The notes under the pieces were generated by a model. It had not been told where the DNA came from, did no database searches, and saw only the letters and a program-made list of their open reading frames with translations. The translations under genes and the position numbers were made by a program. From Dermacentor variabilis (Eukaryota; Arthropoda; Arachnida; Ixodida; Ixodidae), in NCBI RefSeq assembly GCF_050947875.1, contig NC_134573.1, positions 48,122,115 to 48,186,114 on the forward strand: a stretch of DNA of 64,000 nucleotides. Reading direction: 5' to 3'. The number at the start of each line of letters is the position of its first letter. Positions within the stretch are counted from its first letter, which is position 1. Positions 1-32,439 of this stretch are shown here, piece by piece.

Positions 1-740
1 GTCTTCCTTCGGCCCCAATTCGTGCATTGTCGAGGTGGCACAGCTGGTTCCGCCGCACTGGCAAGCTTCTCATCGTGCCATCGTTCCGGAACGCCCTCAG
101 CTCAACACGTAATCTTGCGATAGCTTTCGATGCTTCGGCTTGCGGAAGACTAACATTTCTTTAGCGCCTACTTTTCCGGCTTCAGATTGTAATGCGGGTA
201 TTTACTAATGACGGGATCACGCGCTCGTGAAGTGCAATCGATATGCTCAAGATTTACAAGGCTTTGCATCAGTATTCTAGATAAGGTGCTTCTGGTTTAT
301 TTAAAGTGCTGTGCGAAACTTTTAGCTGAATAATAAATGCCTTTCACGACACTTGAATGCAGATGTATTTCTGGAAAGTGGTTCCAGGCCCAAATACCTT
401 GAAAAATGGTGTGCTATCGGCACCGCCTTTGGCTTCTCTTCAGCAGGTTAAATATACTGTCCAATCATCATCATCAGCCAATCGTTATGCTCATTGCAGG
501 ACGAATCTAAACAAATGCCCTGCTAAATTCTTTTTTTTTTAATTTTACATGAATTATTACTCATTCAATATGACCTTCCTGATTTTATTTTAACAGGTAA
601 TTCTACGCTATTCAATGCTAATTCCATAGATATTAGGAAATTTATGCTCCATATTAATTTGGAATAATCCACCCATTTCTTGGCCAATCCACCATCGTGG
701 GTAGGAGTCACACGTGTGACAGGCTACAACAACAACAACG
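1..740. other. no recognisable gene
   Basis: AT-rich sequence with only short chance ORFs. A short (ATC)n run near 466-478 and a T10-type run near 530-540 are the only local features. It lies downstream of the METTL7-like gene. Confidence 0.4.
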
Positions 741-744
741 ATGA

Positions 745-1335
745 CGAATGCCTCTCCCAGCGATCTGTAGTTATCCGGGTATCGTGTTAGCTGATTTCAA
801 CTTGCGTCTGCAAATATGGTAATTTTTTCACCCCCTCCCCTAGTTTTCTGCCCTTCTCCACTGCACTTCCCTTCCTTGGCACCCATTCTGTAAGACTAAT
901 TGTTCACCAGTAGTCTAACTTATGGATTACATGGCCTGTCCAGCACCATTTATTTTCTCAATGACAACTAGAATACGTACTGAAAAAGTTTGCGCGGAGG
1001 CACGAGGACAATGTCGAGAAAAGACAGGGACGAGCAACTAGAATATCCACCCTCCAGCTTTGGGTTCTGATCCACACCGCTCTCTTCCTGTCTTTTAAAG
1101 TTACGCCAAACATTAACTTGTTCTCAAACTTCTTTGTCAGTCTCCAAGTTTCTGCCCCATATGTTTGTACACCTTTCTTTTTTTATGATAGTGCTAAGCT
1201 TACAGTCAGGATCTGACAATGTCTGCCGTATGCACTCCAACCCATTTGTATTCTGCAAATTTTCTTCTCGTGGCCAGGGTCCTATGTGAGAAATTGACCG
1301 AGATAAATGTACTCCTGTAAAGACGCTAGAGGTTG
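745..1335 (-). mobile_element. RTE-type LINE 3' fragment
   Basis: On the minus strand this follows the C-terminal and 3' region of the RTE elements at 20443-22246 and 30845-31250, block by block: the block next to the trinucleotide tail, the WIPREG-like block and the gggcagaaac block. The decay is heavy and no frame is open. The trinucleotide-rich tail lies near 725-745. A precise 59-bp insertion with an 11-bp direct duplication interrupts it (976-1034). Confidence 0.6.
976..1034. mobile_element. 59-bp insertion with 11-bp target duplication inside the RTE fragment
   Basis: The RTE sequence is interrupted exactly here. CAACTAGAATA is present at 965-975 and again at 1035-1045, while related RTE copies have it once. 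The insert ends with agacagggacgag, similar to one arm of the hairpin repeats at 40058-40093 and 40721-40839. Confidence 0.5.
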
Positions 1336-1745
1336 ACAGGCTGTCTTGACTTCTGGTCCCCTACCCAGGTTATTGAATTGCGCCTAATAACTATAATTAA
1401 AACACTCTTTGGTACAACTATATTCATTAATATAGCTAGTACCGCACAGCATGTGGTTTTCGCAGCCTTACTTGGTTATTTGAAAATGATTTAGTATAAC
1501 AGCGTCGTCTCTTGTAACAAACTTAAACTGTTTTCATTGACTGTCACTGTCTTTGAGGATTTTGCCACAAAAGTATCTGGCGTGCAAAAGTACACGACCC
1601 TTCGTATGATGTATAATGGGCCCCAGCTAACTTTTGCCAAACTGTTCAACAAAAAAGAAAACATGAAAAAAAAACAGGATGCAAGGTACAATTCTAAGGC
1701 TAGCCAGACCTGAAACGATTGAACACCGTAGGTCTTGTAATTTTA

Positions 1746-2006
1746 CAGCGAAGCTGTCAACGGCAACGTTCCCGAGGGTCGTGTCCGTGTGCTAACACAA
1801 AGCTATCATCGCCAGGACTGGCTCTAGCGTCGTCGTCTCCTTCCACAGCCAGCTCGCTGGCGCGCTATCGCACGAACGTGCACGCGCCAGGGCTCCCGCG
1901 TTCGTCGTCGTCAACAATTAATTAATTAAGAAACACTAAGACGTAACCTATTTTTCTGCGATGCTGTTAAGGGCCAGTTCTCCCAGGATCATGTCCATGT
2001 ATAGAC
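1746..2006 (+). repeat. two diverged direct copies of a 54-bp segment
   Basis: Positions about 1748-1800 and 1959-2011 share the pattern gcga-gctgt-aa-ggc...gt-gtgtccgtgt-ta-aca, 211 bp apart. They look like two copies of a dispersed tick repeat that begins GCGAAGCTGT. Confidence 0.4.
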
Positions 2007-2011
2007 AAAAA

Positions 2012-2167
2012 ACTCCACAGACGTGGGCCCATACCGAAGATAGTGCAATACCGGGCCGACTCGCGGCGGAGATGAAGCAGGCGTTAAGCACTCCACATAG
2101 GTGCGGCGATACCCAAGATAGTGCAATACCGCGCGGACCCACGACGGAGGTGAAGCAGGCGTCAAGG
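2012..2167 (+). repeat. two-copy 78-bp tandem repeat
   Basis: Units 2012-2089 and 2090-2167 both begin ACTCCACA and share the core agatagtgcaataccg and the end gaagcaggcgt. Because 78 is a multiple of 3, both strands keep long open frames; these are not taken as genes. Confidence 0.75.
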
Positions 2168-2375
2168 GGCCCAGATACACAGCTTCCCTTGTCATCCTTC
2201 TTCATAGAGTGGAAGGGCACTCATTTTATCTTACACGGTGTTATTTAAATCGTTTTTTTGTTTTCGTTGGACAGCTTAGCTAACGTTAGCTGGGCAACAC
2301 GGTAGATGTTGTTACACGTTCTGTCTAATGTATCATGATAGAGATACAAGATGGATTTAGAGTATTTTAAGACAG

Positions 2376-2814
2376 TGACAAGAGTACTTGTTTATCTTTG
2401 TCCGGTGACCACTTTTTTTCGGCTAACGAATATTAAACGTCTCCGCTCGAGAACGAAGACACACCTTTCTGTAACTGAAGTTTAATATTTAATGTTATCG
2501 CTGGTTCTATTTGTTGCCTATGTTGTCGCCGAACCTTGTGTAATCAGATTATGTGCGTGTCGCAAATCGTGGTGTACATTTTAGGACTTATGCGAGCAGC
2601 AGTGATTACGCTTGCAGGTTTACTGAGCCGTGCATGAATCACCGACGCGTCTGATCCGCAGATCAGATTTCAACGATCGCCGACTGTACTCGCCGCTATC
2701 GTTGTGCTTTTAGGGTTAGTCGTTTTGCGGGCACACGTTCGCCATACAAAGCGTTAGTTTCGTGACTCACAGTTGTGCCACCGTCTTGTTCTACAACGTA
2801 ACTATAACGTGACA
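2376..2814 (+). mobile_element. diverged solo gypsy-type LTR
   Basis: Begins TGACAAGAGTACTTGT and ends ACGTGACA. It shares with the LTR at 45035-45453 the blocks gttgtcgccgaaccttgtgt, gatcgccga, cgccgctatcgttgtg and a gggcaca block before the end. No internal coding region is adjacent. Flanks ACAG and ATAG are an imperfect 4-bp duplication. Confidence 0.6.
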
Positions 2815-2994
2815 ATAGTGTCTAAAATGCATATATGTTCGATAATGCCCAGCTCTGATTAGCGTAGCACAGTGTTTTGACAGGGGATATTATGTGACTT
2901 AAGCACGCGCTGATGCTAGGAACCTTGGATTAAGATGTTTTTAATTCCTAAGTGGTGGCGTTTTTAACCATCTCACGTGTGTTTCAGTGGGCAC

Positions 2995-2999
2995 TTTAT

Positions 3000-3000
<1 letters not shown>
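2995..3000 (-). promoter_or_regulatory. AATAAA polyadenylation signal overlapping the METTL7-like stop codon
   Basis: On the minus strand the gene ends TGAATAAAG, so the last base of the stop codon is the first base of a canonical AATAAA. If used, the 3' UTR would be only about 15-30 nt. I saw no obvious GU-rich downstream element; a distal signal may be used instead. Confidence 0.45.
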
Positions 3001-24135
<21,135 letters not shown>

Positions 24136-24187
24136 ATTGCGATGTTCCGTCGGCGGCAAACACCATTCGAAGCGACCAAGCGGACCG

Positions 24188-24194
24188 TTATATA
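24188..24194 (-). promoter_or_regulatory. candidate TATA box upstream of the METTL7-like start
   Basis: The minus strand reads TATATAA about 53-60 bases upstream of the ATG at 24135. A start site 25-30 bases downstream would leave a 5' UTR of about 25-30 nt and would place the alternative upstream ATG (24285) outside the transcript. This rests on motif and spacing only. Confidence 0.3.
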
Positions 24195-24299
24195 ATGTAC
24201 GGGACCCTGTGCAGATCTCGAAACTGTGCCCGTCGAATGAGGAATGGTATCGGCTGATGTGCTCGGGATATCTAAGTTGATCCAAGTGCGCTGATGCGC

Positions 24300-25440
24300 A
24301 ACAGAATACTAAGCCCGAGAATGAGCTGCTTTAATTTTGAGGTGTGCAGTTCAAGAATTCCTTAAAGAATGCAAACGGTGTCGTAAATATAGGCCACCGA
24401 GCACAACTAAGAAAATAGAAAGATTGAGATGGCTTTGGTAAATGAAAAGCAGCTAAGTAGGAGGAGAGTTCAGGCTTTTTTATTGATAGTTTGCTTTTAT
24501 TTTGCTTCTAGGATGTGTACGCACTTTGCATAACACATCTGAAGTGCAATGCTATGCACACTTGCTCTCATCCCAGAGCAGAATATTTCCCTCGAAAATT
24601 ATACCCTTGCGACATCCCGTTCGACTGTAGCGTATATAGTGTTATAAACCTATCGAGATTCTGATACACTCCGAAGGTGCCTAAGGCAATGACGCGACGG
24701 AACGCCATGAGAAGGAAAAAAACTCTCGAGTAGTTTCCACAAAGCAGTGAAGCAGCTGCAGCCGCATTACGTACCATTGGAGCACATGCCCACGCTCGGA
24801 GACAGGTGGCTGGGGATTGCTTGGAATCTGCTAGCACAAACATGAGAAATGCTAGCGTATTTCAATGCTAAACAAATGAGAAACAAATTGAGTGTAGCTA
24901 GGTTAGTATAGACAAAAAGTGAATGAGAAAGCATTTAGATTAACGAAAATCACAAATCAGGCTAAGTATAGCTTGGTGAACTCTACCGAAAGGCTATATC
25001 TGATGTTAGTCTCCACTTATTTTGAACTTACTTCACTATTTTATAGACATATTTTTGTACATAACTATTACTTTATCCTACTATGTATATTTGTCTTGCT
25101 ATGTACTGCGCTCGCATTGATATGTAATGTATTTTGTGCCCCCGTCAAACTACGGCCGTAGCTTTTAGCCCAAAGTGACTGTCTAGCTTCTGCTGACCGC
25201 TAAGCAAAAGTGGATTTTATTTGATTTCACTGTTCAATAGAGGCTGTCAGAATAGTGTGTCCCACCAGTATTTTGCTTTATTATTCGGAATTCTCACTCC
25301 TATGCCTCCTTTATGTCACATAGATATGAAAATTTTTCAGTGCCCAGTTTAAGTAGAATTGGTAACCTGTTTCGAAAAAAAATTGATTGGCATTAAAAAG
25401 GTTTAGCTGCGATTACGAGGGACTACTTTTTTCGTTGTTT
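24300..25440. other. upstream flank of the METTL7-like gene, no gene recognised
   Basis: No frame here resembles a known family. The plus-strand frame at 24919-25161 is rich in hydrophobic residues but unrecognised. The 25000-25260 region may be an old retroelement tail. Confidence 0.35.
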
Positions 25441-25544
25441 CATGTTATTTCATTTATTATGCACCTCAGGGCCAAAGGCATTACAAAGGGGGAGTGGTAA
25501 ATGCAAAAGAATGAAAAGGCAAATACAGTTGTTTACATGAGTGT

Positions 25545-28369
25545 TCAAATGGCACCTGTATATAACATATTAGCTAAGGCTTCACGGAACTGTTCATAAT
25601 TAGTAAGGCCTACGACTTCAGCGGGAAGATGGTTCCAGTCACGTGAGGTTCGCGTCAGGAATGATTGTGAGAAACTTTTAATGTAGCATGACAAAATTCC
25701 GGCTTTGTACTGATCAATGTGGTGCGTTACATAAATTGGATGGGGGATGAGGTGATCTCGTAGAGTATGATAATGGTACAACTTGTGGAAGAGCGCAATA
25801 CGAGACACTTTTCTGCGAGATGCCAGCTATAGGAGGCAAAGATTAGATTTCATGTTAGTTATACTCGCTGTGCGGTTGTAGTTGGCAAGAATAAAACGTA
25901 CAGAGTCATTTTGAACCATCTCGAGGTCAGTGATCAGGCTTTCATGAGCAGGGTCCCATACCGGAGTCGCGTATACGAGTTTGGGTCGTAATAAAGTTTT
26001 ATATAACCAATGTTTCAAATGAGTAGGTACGTTGAAAAAGTTGTAACGTATGTGGCCAAGCATGCGATTAGCGTTTTTAATTATGTTCTCAGTATGAAGA
26101 GACCAGCTGAGGTTACAAGTGATGTAAACAGGAAGATATTTATATGAAGAAACTGACTGCAACGACATGTTGTCAATGTAGTACGACGGTATGGTAGATG
26201 ACTTCCTAAACACGCGCATGGATTTGCGTTTGTTAATATTTAGCTCCATTAACTATTCATTGCCCAGTTCCCTATAGTGGTAAGGTCCGACTGAAGTAAT
26301 TCAATATCGTTATCATTGCCACTTTCTCTGAAAATGACGCAATCATCAGTGAACAGATGGATATGGGAGTTTATAAGCGAGGGAAGATCATTAATGGAAA
26401 TTAGGAACAATAGGGGTCCAAGGACGGAACCCTGTGGAGCACCTGAACGGAGCTCTGTAAAACTGGAGTTGATGCCGTTAGCACAAACAAATTGCGAGCT
26501 GTTGAGAAGAAAACACTCAATCCATTTCAAAAGGTTACAGTCATTGTTAAATTGTTTTAGTTTGTGGAGCAATAGTTAGTGACGCACCTTATCGAATGTT
26601 TTTGAAAATCCTAAGAATATACAATCAGCTAGAGATCATTGGTCAAGAATATGGTGCAGTGCATGTGTAAACGACATTAATTGGGTTTCGCAAGAGTAAT
26701 ATTTCCAAAAACCATGTTGTGCTGACGTAAAAAAAATGAGTTGAATTCAAGGAAATTAACCAGGTTGGTAAAAATAATATGTTCGAGCATTTTACAGCAT
26801 GTACTGGTGAGAGAGATTCGACGATAATTATTAGGGTATGCTTTGCTGTCGGATTTATACACTAGAATCACCTTGCCTATTTACCACTCATTAGGTAGCG
26901 CACAATGTTCAAGGGATTGCTGGAAAAGTTTCGAAAGTATGATAGAAGAATAATCTGAAGTCTTTTATAAGTATTTTCTGTTAATACAATCGTATCTGGG
27001 ATCAGAATGAATACATAGTCCATTAATAAGCCCGACTGGCCCCGGATGGAGCAACAATTATGGAGGGCATGCTAACATAGTTAAAGTGCTGTGTACTTGG
27101 CATATGTTCGCTAGATGTAGCTGGGAAATTTTCTGAAAATGTACGGTTTAGTATGGTGTCAGAAAAGTCGGAAGGAATTGGAAGACCGGAAGAGTCGGTT
27201 AAGACAAGGCTGTTGTCAGTCTAAAAAAAAATTGTACAGCAAACCTTTTAAAATTGGTGGTGAGCATTCAAGGGAGAACATGTGAATGGAAGTGCTTTTT
27301 AGCGCCTTTGAGCACTGGCACATATGTGTTTTACGTCGCAGTACATGATGCCCAGCGTTCAATTGTGGGTGAAAGCTTTGCAATGCGGTAGAGGCGCTCC
27401 TTCTTATTTGATAGACGCTTAATGTGATTATTGTACCACAGAGAGTTTGTGAGTTGTAATGGTGCGTTGAGGAATGTACTGCTCAGTTAGATGGGTGACT
27501 GTAGCTGTGAACATGTTCCAAGTAGTTTGCACACTGCGGTGTTCAGACCATCTAGGAAAACGCCAATAAAAGAAGATAGTGCTTTATTTATGGCCTGATA
27601 ATTAGCCCTGTAGTAGTCTCGCATTATCTTTTTCTTCTTGTTAGTTTTCGGACAGTCTAGTTTAATATCAAACTGTAAAAGCAAATGGTCGCTAATTTCT
27701 GGCAGGTGCGTAACAGGCGATACTATGTCGGGTCGATTAGTGAGGACTAAATCTAGTGTATTCGCCGTGTTAGCTGTTATTCTAGTTGCCTGAGCGCATA
27801 TATGCACGACTGAGAATACGGACACACATCTAAAAAGTTACAAGCTTGAGATGAGAGTGGGGTTATTAAAGCGGGGGGGGGGCGGTATTCTATGCTATGT
27901 TTGGTAAATTAATATCGCCAAGTAGGAACATCGCTGATGAAGGAAAGCGTGTTGCAAAGATGTTAACCACGTCATAAAATTCGTTACTGTAGTTAGGTGA
28001 CGGCGAAGGTGGACGGTAGTATACCCCTATGACAACTTTCTGATGATTAAATGTTATTGCTAACCATACTAATTCTAGATCAGTCTGCACGTGCATACAA
28101 TATAATGGTATATCATTGGAAATTGCGAGAAGCACGCCACCGCCTCTCTCTGTGTTGCGATCACAACGATAGAATGAGAAGCGAGGAGCATTGAAAAAGA
28201 TTTCAGCGTCGCAGAGACGCGCAGTGAGCCATGTTTCCGTTAGCGCGATTATTTTTGCGGAACATGTATCGACGGCTGATGTGAGTGAGTTGTACTTGTT
28301 AAGGACGCTTCTTATACTCGTAAAAAGAAGCGATACTGAAGCCGAGGATGTCTGGCCACTATCCCTCAC
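25545..28369 (-). pseudogene. LINE ORF2: AP endonuclease and reverse transcriptase, broken
   Basis: Endonuclease (28369-27890): LTETWLT, RGGGVLLAI, VIGVYYRPP and LGDINLP, then the SDHLLLQFD end at about 27700. RT pieces: YRRISLTSTCCKMLEHI (26871-26677), RSGAPQGSVLGPLLFLI and FTDDCVIF (26572-26249), then 26249-25827 and 25808-25545. The catalytic box reads FTDD where FADD is usual; both Asp are kept (26342-26353). Frames are split by at least five breaks, and the region 27480-26880 has no good frame. Confidence 0.82.
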
Positions 28370-28439
28370 TCGTCCCTAGGAAGTGTTGGCAGAGATAGCC
28401 ACAGAGGGCAAGCTGGCATGCGCGAAAATGACAGTGGCA

Positions 28440-29354
28440 GTGATACGGCCATACATCTAAGATTTGTTGTTCATAAGTAACTTGTTGTGCTGTAATTTGT
28501 TGGTCGGGGATCTAGGTTGGATTTTCGCAAGGTCGAGCAACTTTTTTCGTGCCAGACATGTTGCGACAGAGTAATCTTCACTAATTGTGACTTTACTTTC
28601 CTTCAGGCTGTTGCGTTTGGAGAGTATTAGGTCTTTCGTTTTGAAGTACAAAGATGTTGCAATGATAGGACGGCATTTATTAAACTACTTAAGCAAAACT
28701 TCCTAAGCGGTGCTCGCGTTCAATTTTGTGAGGGGAAAGGGGGGTCGTTAGGCAATCACTAAGAATAGATGTCACTGTTTCCTCAGTCAACTGCCAGGTT
28801 TCATCGGAATCAGGTATGCCATACAAAATTAAATTGTTATGCCGTGACCTGTCGTCAAGATCGTCCTGCCGTGATTGCAAAGTGGTGACCAATACGGAAA
28901 GTTCGTCTGTTTGAGTGTGAATGGTGGCAATATTCTGGCTGACTTCGTCTAACCTTTTACAGTTTTTCTCTAGTTCATGTAACCGGTTTTGAAACGCAGT
29001 GATTTTGGTTTCAATTGATTTCTGTCCAGTTTTAATAGCTTTAACGTCAGCTGCAAATGCTGTTTGTGTTTTAGAACTATGCAGCGAACGGGTGTGTATG
29101 TCCTTCAGCAAATGAAAAATAACTTTAATCTGTTCAGTGGGATCGGAAGCTAAAGATTAAATGTCTAAAAAGGTTTCCGAGCGGGTGGTTGTGGGTCCAG
29201 GGTTGCTCTCAGCATCACCAGCGCGCAATAACAAAAGGGTCATAGAGAAACATTCACAAAAAACTTCGCGCAATACTTGTGGACACGGGAACAAGAATAA
29301 GCAGACGCTATCGCTCTTCTCAGCATACAAAGGAAGGTTCGTACGCACCTGCAT
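28440..29354 (-). pseudogene. LINE ORF1 with N-terminal 2A motif, coiled coil and RRM-like domain
   Basis: First frame 29354-29157: a 54-residue leader with a hydrophobic stretch (SMTLLLL) ending DAESNPGP. One stop (29157-29159) then interrupts a frame that continues in phase. Next comes a Lys/Glu/Gln-rich coiled coil (about 29080-28870). An L1 ORF1-like RRM follows: DDRSRHNNLILYGIP and IEREHRLG. The last piece, 28651-28457, has TSLYFKTKDLIL and a C-terminal ATCLARKKLLDLAK. This is the layout of L1-type ORF1 RNA-binding proteins. Damage: the stop at 29157, another near 28689 and a break before 28651. Confidence 0.75.
29193..29216 (-). other. 2A ribosome-skipping motif DxExNPGP
   Basis: Codons 47-54 of the leader frame read DAESNPGP, a full match to the D-x-E-x-N-P-G-P 2A consensus, preceded by LLLLRAG. 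In this family of motifs the ribosome fails to form the Gly-Pro bond. That would release a 53-residue leader and start a new chain at Pro54. Comparable motifs are known in some non-LTR retrotransposons (trypanosome L1Tc, sea urchin elements). Confidence 0.8.
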
Positions 29355-29730
29355 AGCAAACGGAAAGCAGTTCAGTGCTCTGTCAAACCTACTCTCCCCG
29401 TGTCCACTGAAGGAGCTGTTGCAGGGCCGGCTTCTTAGGTACTGGGCCGAGGGTGATGCTGCTGTCGACCCGAGGGTTGTTTTAAGGTCGACTTGTACAG
29501 GGCAGGACGAGTCGACGAAGGGTGCGAAAGCAAGATGCGATGAAGACGCCTCGTCAATCGCGCAGGCGTAGCGATGCTACATGGCTAAGAGTGACGGAAG
29601 CTGGCATATCAGGCCGCACGATGGGGCCGATAGCCAGGGCATGGAGAATGCAAGCAGGGCCAGCTTAGCAAACGGAAAGCAATTCAGTGCTCTGTCAGAG
29701 ATACTGTCTCCGTGTCCACTCTGGGAGATA
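29355..29730 (-). repeat. 5' UTR tandem monomers of the 2A-bearing LINE
   Basis: agcaaacggaaagca.ttcag and the following 45 bases occur at about 29355-29414 and again at 29668-29730, 313 bp apart. This gives one full and one truncated upstream monomer next to the ORF1 start. The arrangement resembles promoter monomers of some L1 elements; promoter activity is inferred. Confidence 0.6.
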
Positions 29731-30844
29731 AAATTAGGTAGCATATATAATGAATACGTAGTTTCATTGGTGGCACATTCTTTGCACTCTGGTTGTGCGG
29801 CCTGGAGTCTAAAGTGTTTCTCCTCGTAATTCCCGCAGGCTGTTCGAATCCTGTGGATGTCGTGAGAGCTTTTTTTATTAACATCAAGATACGATATGAA
29901 ACGATTCTAGCTAAGCTACGCCAATTACACCGATCGTAGAAGCGCCGTTGTCGCTAAAGCAAGAACTGGATTAGGAAAACTACCCTTCAGTGACAATTCT
30001 GGATTATTTTGGCCTGGTATACTTGTGTGGGCACATCAACAAAACTTATGGTCCACCCGTAAAGGCAGAAAATAAGCTCGCTGAGCCTGTTACAGTGTTT
30101 GAACCTCTGTAATTTGCAGCTTAGATGAACCTTGATGTGGTCATTGCGAATGGTCTTGTACTGCACTGAGATTGAACCCAAACAACTTATATGTGGAATT
30201 TGGAATCATTCTGGTGTTGGGAATGTGGCAGTAAAAGCAAGCAGTCTGGTTATGGATACCTTGTACAAAATTACCAATGTGTCCTCGGCGGACACAAGTT
30301 AACAATGTCCGCCAGCTCTTCTTTCCCTGTAAGACGCGGTGCGTCATCTGTGTACTTATATTTATTTATTTACGTAACACTGCAGGCCTTGATATACCCA
30401 AGCAGGAGGGGCAAATTAACAATCACATACTTATATGCAACGGTGATATATTGAAAAAAGGAAATGGTTAAAAATAAACACATTAGGCAGAAAGCTATCA
30501 CAGGTATACAATAAGCATGAAAAAATGGTCAGTGAAACAGTATTCACACGATTAACACGCGCCAACATCGTGTTTTTACTGGCAAGGAACTGCACAGGTG
30601 TACTATAAATGAAGATGTTGAATAGCTTTATTTCTCTGAGGTAACGCTAGTTCTAGTTTGTGCCAGTCGCTTATGGTCCGGGGGAAAACGAGAAAATTTA
30701 GGTGTGCTAGCTCTGGGGGTTGCGTGGAGTTAAAAGAGCGGTCGTGATTCATGGTTCGTATCGTGGTATAGGGCTTAAGTATACTTCGGGATTTCGCATG
30801 TTTTTACTTCTACTACCCAAAAACTTGGGAGTGTGCTGTGTTCA
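29731..30844. other. no recognisable gene
   Basis: Only short frames. Contains a TATTTATTTATTTACG stretch near 30358-30374 and AT-rich tails that may be retroelement debris. Confidence 0.35.
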
Positions 30845-31250
30845 TCATCATCATCATCGTTGTTGTCGTCTTCATCGTCTTCATCACCATCATCAGCCTC
30901 TTTTATGACCACTGAAGGACGAAGGCCTCTCCCTGCGATCTGCAATTACACCTGTCCTGCGCCAGCCGATTCCAACTAGCGCCTGCGAATTTCCTAATTT
31001 CTTCTGGTCTTCTGCCGTCCTCGACTGGGTTTCCCTTCTCTTGGGAGCCATTCTGTAATCCTGATGGTCCAACGGTTATCTAACTGGCGCATTACATGAC
31101 CTGCCCAGCTCTATTTTTTTTTGTCTTGATGCCAATTAGAATATCGTCTATACCTAGTTGCTCTCTGATCGAAACCACTCTCTTTCTTTCTCTTAACGTT
31201 GTGCCTTAACTTTGATTCTCCCGTTTTCAGTATAGGCAACAAGAACTTGG
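30845..31250 (-). mobile_element. RTE-type LINE 3' end
   Basis: Begins on the plus-strand side with a (CATCAT)n/(CGT)n tail and runs into the reverse complement of the RTE C-terminal region: gaaggcctctcc, cttctgccgtcc, cccttctcttgggagccattctgta and cattacatgacctgcccag blocks. No open frame remains. Confidence 0.7.
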
Positions 31251-32266
31251 CGTTTGGCTGCTTTTATCGCTCACCAACTTCTTTAGTTACTGACTTCTGT
31301 AGTAGACTTCAGTAGTGTGCTTGATCAAACCATGGAAAAAATATCATGCGCTAATTGTAACGCAATAATCATGGGCGATATCAACATTAACCTATAGATA
31401 TCTATTCATCTAATTCTTCTAGTTACTCAAGGATCTTCCATAGTTTTGAATATGAATGTTTAATTTCTCTCCCTAGTCGTTGTCCTAACATTGCTAATGG
31501 CACCTTATTTTTTCACACATTATCGAACGTAACAGATCTTCCTGATGCTGGCATTGTTAACACCGATATTACCATTCACTATCCTATCGTTCTACGCCTG
31601 CGCAATCAGTCAGCCTTATCTAACACGTCATTCTACAGAGTTGTACTTGACAAAGAGATGTTCCTAGCTAACGAAACTAAAACTGACTGGTCGGAAGTTG
31701 TATCATTTAATGAACATCAAAAAACTTTTTCGCAGTTTTTAACGACACTTTCAACGCATTTCAACTCCCACTCTCATAAAATAAAATGCAGAAAAAAGGT
31801 ATCATCGCCACAAAATCCATGGCTTACGATAACCTTCTGAAAGGAATGCGGTATCGTGAAAATTTATATAAGAAACAAAGAAGCAAGCTTTCCAATACTA
31901 AAATACTGGCCCATTACAAAAAATTTTCTAACTCACTTTCTGCACAGCTGAGAAGTGCGAAGAGGAAATATAAAGAAAAAATTATAGAATGTGGTAATAA
32001 CACTACGAAAAAGTGGGAAATAATTAACACCTTTTTAAACCGTAACTCTCAGAACGTCATTCCGAGGATCATTCCCAATGAAATGGTATTTATCATTCTG
32101 CTTGATATTGCAAATTCCTATGCGTTCTTCAATAACACTTCTGATTCCGCTTCATGCTGTACCATGTCCTTTAAACGCTTACCTCATTCATTTTTGCTTT
32201 TCCCAACAACACCTCATGAAGTAACTTTAGTAATTAGAACCCTTAAAGTCACCTAGTGCTGGCCTA
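31250..32266 (+). pseudogene. CR1/jockey-like LINE ORF2 fragment, cut by the gypsy LTR
   Basis: Plus-strand frames carry an IIMGDININ endonuclease motif (about 31365-31395), a FHTLSNVTDL-like block, and the linker before the RT (31658-31840, then 31786-32256: NPWLTI, LYKKQRSKLSN, KWEIINTFLNR, LVIRTLKV). The sequence is then interrupted by the LTR at about 32267, so the RT is missing. Several stops are present. Confidence 0.6.
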
Positions 32267-32425
32267 GATAATATTGCCACCTGGTGTTTTGAGGAAGCAA
32301 ATGGTCAGCATTGCGTGCCCAGCAAAAATGGTGAAGAAGACGACGAAGTAAAAGATCGCTAGCTGGAGAACCGTCCCTTCGTGTCTGGCTGCTGGTACTG
32401 TTCCTTACTCTTGCCTTAGCACGTG
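32267..32425 (+). repeat. 5' LTR of the gypsy element
   Basis: Begins ATTGCCACCTGGTG and ends near CACGTGACA, followed by a tggtggaggtgcgggg primer-binding-like site. Only its first 49 bp or so can be compared with the 3' copy, so the end is inferred. Confidence 0.5.
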
Positions 32426-32439
32426 ACAAACTGGTGGAG

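Larger units (their letters stand above)
25440..29730 (-). mobile_element. CR1/L2-group LINE with 2A-bearing ORF1, decayed
   Basis: Nearly complete minus-strand element. From its 5' end: a repeated 5' untranslated block (29355-29730), ORF1 (29354 to about 28440) and ORF2 with AP endonuclease and reverse transcriptase (28369-25545). The 3' end is near 25440, with an AATAAATGAAATAAC-type sequence. Both ORFs carry several stops and frameshifts. Clade placement (CR1/L2/Rex group) rests on the endonuclease and the C-terminal SFLTRTSRDWNHLP motif. Confidence 0.8.
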
